This document shows, in pieces, positions 28,574-41,574 of a stretch of 64,000 nucleotides of DNA. The first letter of the stretch is position 1. The number at the start of each line of letters is the position of its first letter. Below the pieces are notes generated by a model, which saw only the letters and a list, made by a program, of their open reading frames with translations, was not told the origin of the DNA and ran no database searches. Where the stretch lies: positions 486,237 to 550,236 of the forward strand of contig NHNW01000024.1 of assembly GCA_002786025.1 (NCBI GenBank), in the 5' to 3' direction. Source of the stretch: Zasmidium citrigriseum. Lineage: Eukaryota; Ascomycota; Dothideomycetes; Mycosphaerellales; Mycosphaerellaceae. The position numbers and the translations under genes are program-made.

Positions 28574-29898
28574 GAACTTAGTAGAACGCTTATACTAAAG
28601 CTTAAGACTACTATTATTATTATTATTACTAGCGCTCTAGTTCTTCTAGCTACTAGTACTAGAACTAGTACCCTTATTACTATTCTTCTTATTATACTTC
28701 TATAGTTTAGGGAAGAGATCTTTAAGGATAGTAGCTTCTTACTAATAGCGCTAGTAAAGTTTAATAAGTTACTTAGAGGTATCTTACTACTAGATACGAA
28801 TACTATTCTTATACTTATAGCTTAACTTAGTATAGAGCTTATTAACCTCTATCTTATTATTACTCTTACTCTTAAGTTTTAGTAGAAGGGCGTTAATATT
28901 CTAGAACTTAGAGTAGAACTTAGAGAACTTCTTATTTAAGCCTATAGATAGTTAGTTTATCTAGTACTTAAACGCCTAAGAGAAGAAATAATAGATTCTA
29001 AAGACTCCTATTACTAATATATACCTATTTCGTTACTATATACGTAAGACGTTAAGATAGCTAACTACTATTATATAGGTACGGCTAGAGTAGTTATAAT
29101 AGAAATAAAAGTATAGTAAAAATACTAAGCTATTGTCTAAGTATTCCTTAAGTAAGAAGTAATACCTAAAGATAAAGTCGACCTAAGGAAGTAAGCTTAA
29201 GTATAGTAATAGACTTATTAAACCTCTTAATCTATAGGTACTAAAACCTCTTCTCTAATATATATACGATAATATGAAACTAGAGTTCTAAATTATAGCC
29301 TTTAAAGGCAAAGAGAGGTATAATACTATAATAATCTATACTATATCTAATATATAGATATAAGACTTTATTTAGTCTATATATATTATAGAGTAGTAGG
29401 AGTAAGGGTTATATATAGAGTTTTAAACTATCGAGAGATAGAGTTTCTAAGAAGAGCGTAAGAAGCGCGGGCTATTTAAGAGAATACTAAGCTACTAGTA
29501 CGCGTTAGGTACGTAATAAGTAAGGTTAGATAAATAGGCGTAAGGTACGCTTATAATAGTACCCCCCCCCCCCTATCCTATTAAAGGAACTCCTATAACG
29601 ACTATAATCTATATTACTACTTACGTTAGATAGTAACTATAACTATACGCTACTCGAGTAGTTAAGGTAGTAGTACTCTTATCGAGTTATTATATATAGA
29701 GGCTACGATCTATTTAAATATTAGTTACTATAGCGCTAAGAAGTAGCTACGTATAGAGTAGCTAGGTCCTAAATATAAGTAGTAATAGTAGCGTAGCTAG
29801 AAGTGTTACTACTATAGTTAGACGAAAACTTATTATTACTAATAAGTACTATAAGGCTATACTAGTATAGAGGTACTAGCTTATATATATAAGGTCTA
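28574..29898. repeat. RIP-degraded DNA with a 12-nt C run
   Basis: No domain recognised; this may include the 3' end or LTR of the minus-strand chromovirus relic next to it. A run of 12 C (29562-29573) stands out in DNA this AT-rich. Confidence 0.5.
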
Positions 29899-32800
29899 GG
29901 TTTATCTAGGTATTACTCGTAGAAGGTAGTAATACACTTCTTACTTCTAGGTATTAAGTTAGTATCCTAGGGTTCCTCTATAACCTCGTTATATCCTTTC
30001 TACTTAACTCTATAGAATATCTTCTTATTACGATATTTCGTATAGGAATCTAGTATCTCTTTAACTTTATACTTATTAGAGCTAAGGTTATCTTCTAGAT
30101 ATATCTAGACTAGTAGAGGTAGTTCTTATTACTAGCTAGGTATAGGATCGTCTATATAGCGGCATAGAACGGAGGTATAGTATATATTATAAATAGTTAT
30201 ACTAGGTAATAGCTTAAGATAGTAGGAGCGCTAGCTAATAGGCTTAATAACCTTAAATAGGCCTAAGAACTTATAATCGAGTTTCTTCGTAGGTCGAGTA
30301 GTATAGATATTATAGGTATTAAGCTAGACTAGGTTACTAGCTTAGTATACTAGTACTATAGCCCTTCTAGAATTAGCTACGTTAGTATAGTAAGCCTAGG
30401 TAAGAGCGTACTATATAGTTAGATCCTCGAGTCTTTCCTTACGTAACTACTTAAGAATAGACTATAGGTAAGTTTACGTATCGCGTTTATTATTAGCTAG
30501 TTCGTCTACTACCTATACGTATAAGAGCTAAGAGTTAGGAACTTAAGGAGCTATAAGTAAGTAGAACTCTATTTAAGGATATCGCCTATAGTTTATAAAG
30601 AAAGGTATTATACTAGTACTTACTAACTTGTAATTATTAAAGGCGAACTCTACTAAGGGGAGTATAGTAACCTAGTCGTCTTACTAGTAGTTAATAAAGG
30701 CTTAGAGATACTACTTAAGGGTTTAGTTTATACGTTTAGACTATCTATTAGTCTTAAGGTAGAAGGTAGTAGAGATATTCTATATAATACTAAGCTAGCT
30801 ATATAGACGCTTAAAGAGGTACTAATCTATTAGGTGCCCTAGTCTAATATTATAACCTTAGGTAGACTATAGATATAGAAGATATACTTATAAAATAGGT
30901 TAGTAGTATACTTAGCTTCTAGGCTTATTATTAGTATTAATCGGACCTACTTCGTTAATATATCTATAACCGTTATAACGTACTTATAGATTACTCTAGT
31001 TTTAGTATCTTTACTTAAGGGTAGCTTAATAATAAAGTCTATAGCTAAATATTTCTACTCGCTTCTAGGAGTAGGTATAGTAGATAAGGTTCCCTATTTC
31101 TTAAGTCTCGAGGAGTTAGCTCTTTAGTAGATATAGTAGTTTCTATATTAGCGCGCTACGTCTATAGATATTAGGGGCTAGAAGAGGTTTTACTACTATA
31201 CTAACTTAAACGTCCGCGCGGGTCCTTAATAACCTACTACTTATAGATTATAGTATTACTAGATAACTCGTATTTAGAGATTCTTATACTCTAGGATATA
31301 TAGGCGCTTATTAACGTAGAGTCGATCTAGAGTTACTTAGTAATTAGAGGCTTTAATCTTTTAGTACTATAGCTAGGTATTAGAGGCTAGGTTATAGGTA
31401 AGTCGCTTAATCTAAGAGGTAATACTTAGATATTTATAGGCTTACTATAATATACTTTCCTTGGAACCTAAATTATCCTTATTAATATCGTTACTATTAC
31501 CCCTATCCCTAGGGTCGCGTTATCCTTAACTAGTATACCCCCTTCCTTATTATTATCTATAACTAAGGGTAGCTAGTAATTCGCGTCGATTAGTATCTTA
31601 GTATCGTTAGCTTATAGTATAAACTATATTATAATATTAAGGTTATATAGCTTAAGAATCGTTTACTACTAGTACTAGAGACAGGTATCTATAATAGTAC
31701 TAGGTAAATCTTATAAACGTCGTATTAGACTATCTAGCTTTTAGCCTTATTTACCTAGGTAATAGGTAATCTTAAAGTTAAACTAGCTAAGGAACTTAGC
31801 CTATCGTACTTACTAATAGTTAAGCTTCTTAGTAGTTATAAAATACTTAAGATTCTTATAGTCTAAAAGAATATAGATAGGCTTATTATATATATAAGTT
31901 TAGGTTACTATTTCTTAAAGGCTTTAATAATAGTAAGTAGCTCCTTATCGTATATATCGTAATTATATTCCTAGGGGTTTATCTTTTTAGAATAGAAGGC
32001 TACTAGGTAAAGGATACTATTATCTTCTTTCTATAATAGAACTCTAGCTATTACCTAGTTAGAGGTATTAGTTTCTACCTATATAGGTAGGTTAGAGTTA
32101 AAATAGGCTAGTACTAGCGCGGTTATAAAGCGACGCTTAAGTTCGTTAAAGGTATATTAGTAACTATTAGTCTAGCGGAAAGGAAGATCCTTCTTAGTTA
32201 TATCTATTAATAGTATAGCTACTCTAGAAAAGGAGTTAATAAATCGTTAATAGAAACCTATAAACCCTAGGAAGGCGAGGATATCTTTAGTATTACGTAG
32301 TATAGCCTAGTACTAGATCGCTTCTACTTTAACTAGGTCTATCTTAATTCCCTTAGTAGTAATAATAAGGCTAAGATACTTAACTTTCTTAACGCTAAAC
32401 TTATACTTATTAATATCGACGGGTAGCCTAGCGTCCCTTAGTTTAACTAGGACTTACTAGACCTTTTACTAATAATCTTCTAATAATCCTAAGGAATAGA
32501 TTAAGATATTATCTAGGTAGACTATAATAAAGTCGTTAAGAAACTCTCTTAGTATACTATTAACGTAGCGCTACTAAGAGCTATACCCGTTATAGAGGCT
32601 AAAAGGAAGAACCTTATACTAGTATAGGCTATAGCGCGTAATAAAGGTAGTTATCTACTTATCGCCTTTACGAATACGAAGGTTATTAAAGGTAGCGACG
32701 ATATCTAGTTTCGTAAAGAAGGTTACTTTATAAAGTCGATCTAGTATCTCTCTTAGTAGGGGAATAGGATAGTAGTCTTTAATCGTAATAACGTTAACTC

Positions 32801-34754
32801 TACGATAGTCTACGTAGACTCGTAAGCCTCTACCTAGTTTACTAACTATTAATATAGGCGAGGCGTATCTTAAGTTAGACTTCTTAATAGTCCCTTAGGT
32901 AATCCTATTATTAATATACTTCTTAACTATAGCTAACTACTTAGGGCTTATTACGTATACCTTCTTATATAGGATCTTAGTACTAGGTTTAAGATTAATA
33001 GTATAGTCTAATAGACTATACTTAGGTATAGTAAACTCTGTCTTATACTTAAAGGGGTTAGCTAAATTATAATAGGTAGGAGGTAGTTTTATCCTTAGAT
33101 CGGTCTTAGTAGAATTTATAAACTTCTTAATATCTTTAGGTAATAGGGCGTTAAGGGCCTCGTCTATAGTAACTACGAATAATTTTATATATTTATTAGT
33201 ATTAGAAAGATCTTCGGGCTATAGGATAGAGAGTCGCTCTAGGTTCGCTTTAGCTAGTTTTATAAAGGCGCTAGTACTAACGAAGTATATACTAAGGTTA
33301 GGGTTAGGTTCTTCGTTAGTAGGGGGGTCGTAGTTATATAACTAGTTATTAGAGTTAACTAATACTATATACGCGTAGTTACCCTAATTATAATATAAGC
33401 AATACTACTTAGAGTTAAACGTAACTATATAGTTTCTAAAGTCGAGTAAAGAATTATAGTCCTTAAACTAAGATATACTAATAACGAGGTCGTACTAGTT
33501 AAGGTTAGTAATATAATAGAGTTCTTAGTCCGTATAACTACTAATACTTATAGTAATTATAGTAGCGTATATAAGCTAAGAACGTTAGCTATTAGTAAGG
33601 CGTAGATTCTATAGTAAGGATAGGCGAAAGGTAGGTAGTTTATATACGCGAACGAATAAAGAGTAAATAAAGAGGGCTAAACTACTAGTATCTAGAAGAG
33701 CTTTTACTTTTAGATTTCCTACTACTACTAAACTTATATATACGAGGTATCGACTATACTTAGGTTCGATAGAGATAGACTAGTATATTATAGTTATAGT
33801 AGTATAGAAGATAGTAGTAGTATAGGAAATATATTCCTTATAATCTTATATATACTAGTATCTCTATTTAGGTAGGGGTTCTTATTTATATTCTTCTTTA
33901 TATAGTAGGGCCTTATTAGCGCGACTTTACTATAAGGCTAAGTATTTCCCTACTTAGAGCTATTAGTTCGTTATTTATAGTATTAAGAGCGACGTTAGCT
34001 ACGTAGGCGTTAGCTTCTATATAGAGAGTATTAATAGATATATTTCTATACGTAAAACGTCCCTTATCTTAGTAAATAATATAATAGGAATTAGTACTCG
34101 TATAGCTAGGTTCTCTATAGTAGAAGTAAGGCTTATTTTACTACCTAAGGGTCTAACGATTAGCCTCTAAGAGCTTAGGTAAGCCTTTATATTTACGAGG
34201 AATAATATAAATAGGGGTACTAAACGGACGACGAGTATTACTATTACTAACGTTAGAGCCCTAGTTATTATTACGCTAGCTACCTCTACTACTACTATTA
34301 GTATTACTTAGGCCTAGGCCTAGGTTTATACTCTTTATAGTCTAATACGTATCTTCTTTAGTCTTTACTACCTTATAGAACTTATTAAATAGTATATATT
34401 AGAAATACTTTATTTCTCGTATATAGACCTTATTAAGTTTAAGCTATAGTTCGTAGGTATTAGGTTCCTTTATTACCTTTACGAGAAGCGAGTAGTAGAC
34501 GATAATAAATTTAGAGAAGGGTTAGCTTTCCTTCTATTAGATCTAAGCTAACTCGGTAGTAGCCTTAAGAGCTATATCTTACTCGCTAAAGTTAGAATCG
34601 AGTTTAGTCTATATATTATTAAGGGACTACTAGGTATTCTTAGAATATAGGTTAATTACTACTAACGCTAGTAATCGCCTTCTATAATTATAACTAAGCC
34701 TTTATTAACGCCCTCTATAATATATAGCCTAAGCTACCTATAATACTCTACTAC
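29899..34754 (-). mobile_element. old Ty3/gypsy chromovirus relic, RIP-destroyed
   Basis: Read on the minus strand, and ignoring TAA/TAG, the usual gypsy order appears. A gag tail with an Asn/Ser-rich region and a zinc-knuckle-like zone lies at about 34.1-34.75 kb, an aspartic protease zone at about 33.4-33.8, and RT at about 32.3-33.0 with 'VYLDNILI'. RNase H follows at about 31.8-32.2 ('NYDIYDKELLTIIKAFKK'), and an integrase core at about 30.5-31.1 ('DFIIKLPLS', 'LPKVIILD'). A chromodomain lies at about 29.9-30.1 kb, where 'FYRVK' is followed by a stop at a former Trp and then 'KGY'. No LTRs were recognised. It is cut at 34,754 by the younger element; what lies beyond the insertion (from 41,771) may or may not be its other half. 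Chromodomains steer integration to H3K9-methylated chromatin. Confidence 0.8.
34750..34754 (+). repeat. target-site duplication ACTAC, left copy
   Basis: Identical to the five bases following the right LTR (41766-41770). Confidence 0.9.
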
Positions 34755-34945
34755 TGTTACGGGCCCAAAGCTAAGTAAACGAACTAGCTAGTTACGTAAC
34801 CTTAAGTTACGTAACAACGCACCACCCCCGCGTAATAAGCGGGCTTGGCACTAATATAACTAGCCCGCGTTCCTCGCGCTCCTCTTAGACTAGATAACGT
34901 ATCGATTTAGTACTTTCACGACGTTACTATTAATAATCCCTTACA
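34755..34945 (+). repeat. left (5') LTR, 191 bp
   Basis: Begins TGTTACGGG and ends CCCTTACA. It differs from the right LTR at 7 positions, all C/T in CpA or G/A in TpG context. Confidence 0.95.
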
Positions 34946-35129
34946 CTTCGATACGTTCTCTCTCTTCCGCTAAAGACTAGCGACGGATCCGCTAAAAGAA
35001 CAGCGACGGAAACTGCGCCGACAGACGCGTAACCCTAGCGCCGATAGAAGCACCGTAAGATAAGTATCTAAGACTCGAGCCTTTAACAATAGCTCGCCCG
35101 ACGTCCTTAACCGCTACTAGCGACAATAC

Positions 35130-37010
35130 TAACATGCGGCGGGTTACGGTCTCGAGGGATAGCTTGTTTACTTAGACCTAGACCTAGGGGCGCTCCTAAG
35201 AACGCGATAGTATTCTTAATAAGCTGCCGCTATACCTAGACATTACCGAAGAAGCAACTACCGCCCGCCTCGAGGCAGAAGTAGCCCGTATCCCTCGATA
35301 TGTTAACATAGGCGACTATCTCTATAACGACGAGATTAAGGAAGACGGTAAGGTAGTAGTTAACTATAAAGACGACGTAGCGACGACCGAGTCTAACGGA
35401 GATGCCTAGTCGAGCAAGACCCTACGAATTAAGAAAGACAAACTTAATAAACTCGATACCGAAGCTCTCGTAGACCTCGTTCGAGCATACCCCGAGGCGA
35501 TCTACTTTATCCTCCGTCGCACCGAGTAAGACTACCGAGACGCCCTAGCTACTATCGACGCACTCGTATAGGCGAACGAACTTAATAAGAAGGAACTTAA
35601 GGAGGCGCTAAAGGTAGATAGCGCTAAGTACAAGAAGGATACAGAAGATTTAAGGACCTAGCTTAAAGCTACTAAAGAGGCCTAGGCCGATCTCGAGAAA
35701 GAGCTAGATAGGTATAAGGTAGCTATAGATAACTATAATAGCGACATCTCTTAACTAAAGGGTAACTACGAGGCGCAAATTGCCGACCTTTAGAACTAGT
35801 TAGCTAACCGAGGCCGTCGATCCTCCTATTCGAGGTCTATGTCTCGGCGCCGCTATTAGCGAAACGAGTCGCCCGTACTACCTATGCCCTTACGCTAGAA
35901 GAAGAGTATATCTAACACCGATCCCGACCTATCCGATTCCTCCGAGTCTAGCTTAAGCTCCGACTTAAGCTCCTTAGATAGCGACTCCGACAGCGACTCT
36001 AGCTTCGTCGTAGTATCGAGCAAGAAGAGCAAGAAGAGTAAGAAGGCTAAGAAGAAGGTAAAGAAGGAGGGCAAGCTTAATTTCGAAGCGCTAGTTACAT
36101 ACGACAACAAGATTTCTAGTCCCTACAAGACTAACCGGAATGTTTTATCCCCTAAGAAGTTTACTAGTAATAGCAAGAAGGGCCCGACGCTTAATTAGTT
36201 CTTACGTAGACTTAAGACTAAGCTAAGTAGTACAACCTTTAAGAATACTAATACCGCTCTTAAGTTCGTTTACGACCTTACGGATAGCTTAGCCTAGGAA
36301 CTCCTAGACGCCCGCGTGCTATCTACTTCTAGTGTCTAAGGTGTATTAAACCCCTATAAGAACCTTAACAAGCTTATTCAAGATCTCTAAGACCGATATA
36401 GAGAACTCGATCCCTACATAAAGGCTTACGATAAGTTAACTACGCTAAAGTAAGACAAGGGTAAGAAGTTCTTAGACTTCTACATTAAGTGGGATAAGCT
36501 AGCGAACTATATCCGCCTTCGTAATCCTTAAGCAACCCTAAACCTGTCTAGCAAACTTAACGCCCGTTATGCTAGCAAGCTCTACGATAGCTCCGAACCT
36601 CGTAACATTAAGGAACTTATTAAGCGCTTATACAAGATCGAGAACTAGCTAGCCCGCTTCGATATAACCTATCCGAAAGCTAAGAATAACGACAAGAAGG
36701 TAGGAGGCTCTAAGGGTAACTCTAACAACGACGCTCCGAAGCCGACTACTCGTAAGCTATAGGTAGACAGACTAGCTACCTACTAGAACCTTAGTATTAT
36801 CGACTTAGCCGAGAACGCCCGCTATATAAAGGAGGGCTTATATAAGAAGTGTCGTTAGAAGGGCTACCGCCTTACCGATAAGGCGTGTCTACTCTACGAC
36901 TACTAGATGCCCCTACGTCTAACTAGTACTACGACCGAAACTAAGCTAAATGCGAGCGGCACGTTAGTCGAAGAAGAAGGCTAGGGAAATAGTTAGTCTA
37001 CTACCTAAGC
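35130..37010 (+). pseudogene. gag relic of the young gypsy element
   Basis: Reading through RIP stops gives a charged, coiled-coil-like N-terminal zone and a Ser/Asp-rich stretch followed by a Lys-rich tract (about 35.9-36.1 kb). Capsid-like sequence follows (about 36.1-36.7 kb), then a basic Cys-containing zone ('YKKCR', then 'KACLLYDY', about 36.83-36.9 kb) that fits a degraded zinc knuckle. Multiple in-frame TAG/TAA; not functional. Confidence 0.7.
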
Positions 37011-37109
37011 GTAATAGCTAGTAGACTATTAGTATTAACATTAGAATCTCCTTTGTTACGACTATCCTCTTATTTATTAAAAGGCACGGTAGAAGACAGA
37101 CCTATAGTC

Positions 37110-37430
37110 TCAAGCCACCTAGTTATGCCTAGCTTAGTAAATAGAATAGATGCGTTTGCTTTTCTCGATAATGGAGCCAATTCTGTATATATTAATCTCA
37201 AGTTTGCGTAAAGAAATAAGTTACCGCTAGTTCCTCTAGCGAAACTAATAAGTCTCGGCCTAGCGGACGGTACGGTTACCGCTATAAGCATTACTTATAG
37301 GACTGCCTTGGAGCTAGATATCGGACACTACTATAAAGCGATTACGGCCTAGGTTACTAACTTAGAATATAACATCGTACTCGGAAGACCTTAGTACGAC
37401 AAGTACTAACCTACTCTACACTTTGCGTTA
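37110..37430 (+). pseudogene. aspartic protease relic of the young gypsy element
   Basis: Contains 'LDNGANSVYIN' (position of the D[ST]GA motif, with Asn after Asp) and 'NIVLGRP', the usual second retropepsin landmark. Interrupted by stops. Confidence 0.65.
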
Positions 37431-38149
37431 GGCACAATAACTTTATTCTCGGAGTACTACTAGAAGCACTGCCTCTCGAAACTAGAACTTAAGATTACGT
37501 AATCGATTAACGATTATGGGAAAGAGATAGTACCGCTAATCTAATAGCGGATCCAACCCCCTAAACCGATCGGACTAGTTAGTATAGAACCGTAAGAACC
37601 CTCTATCGACATCTAACAAATTAGTGCTACGGTAGTAGTCCGCCTTACGAAGCAGAAGGGGGCTAGCGTACATATACTCTAGATTATAGATAAATAGAAA
37701 GAAACATACGACCTACTTATAGTATTCGCAATACATGCGATAATAGCTAGAAGCGTACGGTTACAAGATCCTCTTATAGCTTACTAAATAGTAGTAGATA
37801 AGAAGACCGCTTAGCGAATAGATAATAGAGAAGTAGCTACTATACCCGTAGAGGCGAGATTAGCCCCGACACTAAAAGCCTGTAAGATGCTCGCCGCATT
37901 AGATTATAAGAAGTTTATGAAGGGAAAAGATAAGACTATCGACCCTAAGGATTATCTAATGCCCTATTACTACAAGTACGCGAAGGCGTTCGATCGACAC
38001 GTAGCCGACGAGACGCTACCTTATAGACCCGGTATAGATTATAAGATTAAATTAAAGAATAGCTAACAGCCGCTATCGAAGAAGCCGTATCCGATAAGCG
38101 CTTAAGAAAATGAAGTAGTTAAGTACTAGGTAGATAAGCAATTAGCGAA

Positions 38150-38780
38150 AGGGGGAGTTCGACCTTCGAACTTACCTACCGCTACGCTAGTCCTTATTGT
38201 TAGGAAACCCGGCGGCGGATTGCGGGTATGCATCGACTACCGCGCTCTTAACGCCCTTACGGTAAAGTCGAGATACCCGATACCCTTAATACAAGACACG
38301 CTAAATCGTATCGCTAGTAAGAAATAGTTTACTAAGCTAGACGTAATAGCAGCATTCAACCGTATACGAATTAAGGAAGGATAGGAATAGATGACAGCCT
38401 TTACTATAAGGTATAGCTAGTTTAAGTACGTTGTTATGCCGTTTGGTCTATACAACGCTCTAGGTACCTTCTAGTCGTACATTAACGATACACTACGTAA
38501 GTTTCTAGACGACTTCGCCTCGGCGTACCTAGATAACATCCTCGTCTTTAGCGACACTCTAGAAGAACACATTAAGCACGTTAGCAAGGTGTTAGAAAAG
38601 ATCGAAGTAGCTAGGCTTTAACTAGATCTAGATAAGTACGAGTTTTATACACACTCTACGAAATACCTAGGCCTTATTATCGGCGAGGACGGCATCCGTA
38701 TAGATCCGGAGAAGGTACGAACGATCTACGAGTAGTCTTAACTACGGCATGTTAAGGATGTACTCGCCTTCCTAGGATTT
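38150..38780 (+). pseudogene. reverse transcriptase relic of the young gypsy element
   Basis: Landmarks in order: 'VRKPGGGLRVCIDYRALN', 'YPIPLIQD', 'VVMPFGLYNALGTF', '[16 protein letters not shown]' and '[11 protein letters not shown]'. In-frame TAG/TAA break the frame. The catalytic box reads YLDN (GATAAC), consistent with a RIP change of GATGAC. Confidence 0.88.
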
Positions 38781-38859
38781 GCTAACTTTTATAGGAGGTT
38801 CATCCGCAACTTTAGTAAGATTGCTCTACCCTTAACAAAACTTACGAAGAAAGACACCC

Positions 38860-39270
38860 CGTAGGAATAGACGCCTATTTGCTAGCAAGCCTTCGAAGAA
38901 CTAAAGCAAGCCTTCTTATTAGACGTAGTTCTAGCACTCTTCCAACTAGGGCTAGAAACTATCTTAGAGACAGATGCTTCTAACTTTATAACTATAGCGG
39001 TACTCTTATAGAAAGGAGAGGACGGCATTGTACGTCCTATCGCATACCTCTTAAAGAAGATAACCCTAGCCGAGTGCAACTATAACATATATAACAAGGA
39101 GCTCTTAGCTATCGTTAAAGCATTTAAAGAATAGCGCCTAGAGCTTATAGTAGGAGATTGCGATACCGAAGATAGGTACGTTAAGCTAGATAAAAGCGGA
39201 CAACTAGTACTCGTGCTCTTAGACTACAAGAACCTAGAATATTTTATAACAACGAAGAACCTAAACCGGC
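38860..39270 (+). pseudogene. RNase H relic of the young gypsy element
   Basis: Follows RT directly, with 'ETDASNFI' (first catalytic Asp) and '[18 protein letters not shown]', a typical gypsy RNase H block. Broken by stops. Confidence 0.82.
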
Positions 39271-39422
39271 GGCAAGCCCGCTAGTCCGAGTTCCTATCTT
39301 AATTCTACTTTAAGATCGTGTACAGACTAGGCACTTAAGGCACGAAACCTAATAGTCTAACTCGTCGCTCTTAAGACCTTCCTTTAACCGCTAACGATCT
39401 AAGGAAGCTTTATTAGTAACAG

Positions 39423-40790
39423 GTGCTATTGAAACCGGAGCAGATCCTTAACCTATTAGCAATGCATATTAAGAATAAAGAACTCGCATTAGAAATTCAG
39501 GAAGCCTATACTAAGGATAAAGTACGGTTAGCCGTAGAAGAAGTTAGAAACGGCAACCCTTACAAACTCCTCCGCAAGTACAGAATTAACGATAGAGAAG
39601 CCCGAGTTCTAGATAATATAATCTACTTGCCGAACCGCTATAGGTTATATAGCTTGTTTATTCCTTAGTCCAAGGATAGCAAGCTGCATACTAAGATTAT
39701 TAAGGCATATTATAATGTACCGGTAGCTAGTTACCCTAGTAAAGCGAAGATACATAAACTCGTTACCCGGCATTATACGTAGCTACGGGTTACCCGTATA
39801 GTTAAGAGGTTCCTACAGAACTACCGTACATGCCGACGAAGCAAGTCTTCTATATAGTCCCCTTATAGGCTACTCTATCCTTTGCCTATTCTATTTAAGT
39901 TATAGGAAGACGTAGCTATAGATTTCGTTACATAGCTTCTACCTAGGTACTACTTAACCGACAAGTAGACTTACTAAGACATCCTAATAGTAACGGATAG
40001 ACTCGGTAAGGAGAGGCATCTAATCCCCGTCCTCTTAATAGAGGTAGAGTATACTACATTCATCTACGTTAAGTATGTCTTCTCGCGATACGGCCTCCCT
40101 AAGACTATTACATTAGATAGGGGCCCGTAGTAGATTTTAGCATTTTAGGGCCGTGTGTACGAATTGCTTAGCATTTAGAGGAAGATTTTATTAGGTTACT
40201 ACCTAGAGACTAACGGGTAGTTAGAAAACACTAACAAGATTATAGAATAGTACCTCTAAGCCTTTACTTCGTACGCTTAGGATAACTAGCCCGACTAGTT
40301 ACCCTTAGCTAAATTTACCTAGAACAACACTATATCCGAATCTATAGGAGTTGCGCTATTTATAGTAGCTACCGGACGCTTACTACGATACTTAGACGCA
40401 GACCTTAACCTGCCTCGACTACTAATGCCCCGTAAACAACGCCTTAACGCCGTAGTAGTAGACGCCTTCGCTAAGCGCATAAAGGAGCTTTATTAGTACC
40501 TCCGCGAGCAACTCTAGCTCGCTTAAGACTCGTAAGTAGAATACGCTAATAAATACCGAACGGTTCCGCCGCGATACTAAGTCGGAGATATAGTATACCT
40601 TAGCATACGTAATTAGCGTACTAAGCGACTATCGAAGAAGCTCGACGATAGGTATGTAGGCCTATACGTAATTACGGAGGCACTTCCTAGCGATACCTAT
40701 AGGCTTAAGCTACTAGCTACTATAAACTTATATAACGGTTTCTACGTCGACCTCCTACTTCTAGCTGTAACAGATCCTTTGCCCGACTAA
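39423..40790 (+). pseudogene. integrase relic of the young gypsy element
   Basis: The longest intact stretch of the element (39423-39668, 81 codons) covers the linker and integrase N-terminus. Downstream are 'RLGKERHLIPVL', 'YGLPKTITLDRGP' and 'SIGVALFIVATGR', matching the D,D-35-E core region and its C-terminal part. 'KKLDDRYVGLYVITE' marks the tail domain. Broken by many TAG/TAA. Confidence 0.82.
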
Positions 40791-41560
40791 GAGTAACTAC
40801 CGCCGCCGCCGGTACTTATCGATAAAGAGTAAGGAAACGATAAGGATAACCTAGCATAGTCCGTAGAGAAGGTTCTAGACTTAAGAGCTATAATGCTACT
40901 AGGGCGAGCGCTACGGGGCGGTAAGAAACCGAGGATCTAATACCTAGTTAAGTAGAATAGATATAGTAACGACCAAGCAACTTAGGAGCCCGCTAAGCAT
41001 TTAGTAGACGCTGCCGCCTCTATCGCGGACTTCTATCACGACTACCCTATAAAGTCTAAACCGGAAGACTACTCGCTACCGGCAGGTTGGGTCCCTTATA
41101 AGTCTAAAGACGAAGAGGGTAAGAGCCTAACCGTTACATCTACGCTAGCGAAGGAAGCTCCGATACCTATAGGTAGATACTACTACGAGGAGGACATAGT
41201 GCCTACAGCTCTTTCGTATACAACCGATAAACTACGAGGGTAGCCGCCGGTAGTTTCTAGTCCGGTGCCTACTTCTACAAAGGTAACAGTTAATAAGAAG
41301 GGCCACGATATACGTTACGACCTTTAAGGAGGATTAGGGACTTTCGAGTACCCTATTAGTCGTCGCAGTAGTACTAATACTTACACTAGCTAAGTTGCTA
41401 GACCGCCGGTATAGCCTAGATAGGTAGTATACGTGTTACTACTACCCGACGTAGACGGAGATAACGTCGCGGACAATAATAATAATATAGATAATAATAA
41501 AGTATTTGCAGATGCATTATTAAAAGCCTAAGGCAAGGCTATAAGGACACAGCCGTTTTT

Positions 41561-41574
41561 GAAGGGGGGGGTAG
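41561..41574 (+). other. polypurine tract before the right LTR
   Basis: A G-rich purine run followed by GTAG immediately precedes the right LTR, the expected plus-strand priming site for reverse transcription. Confidence 0.7.

Noticed and set aside
35895..36110. 71-codon minus-strand ORF, Ser/Leu/Phe-rich
   Set aside because: Antisense of the Ser/Asp- and Lys-rich gag region of the young gypsy element.
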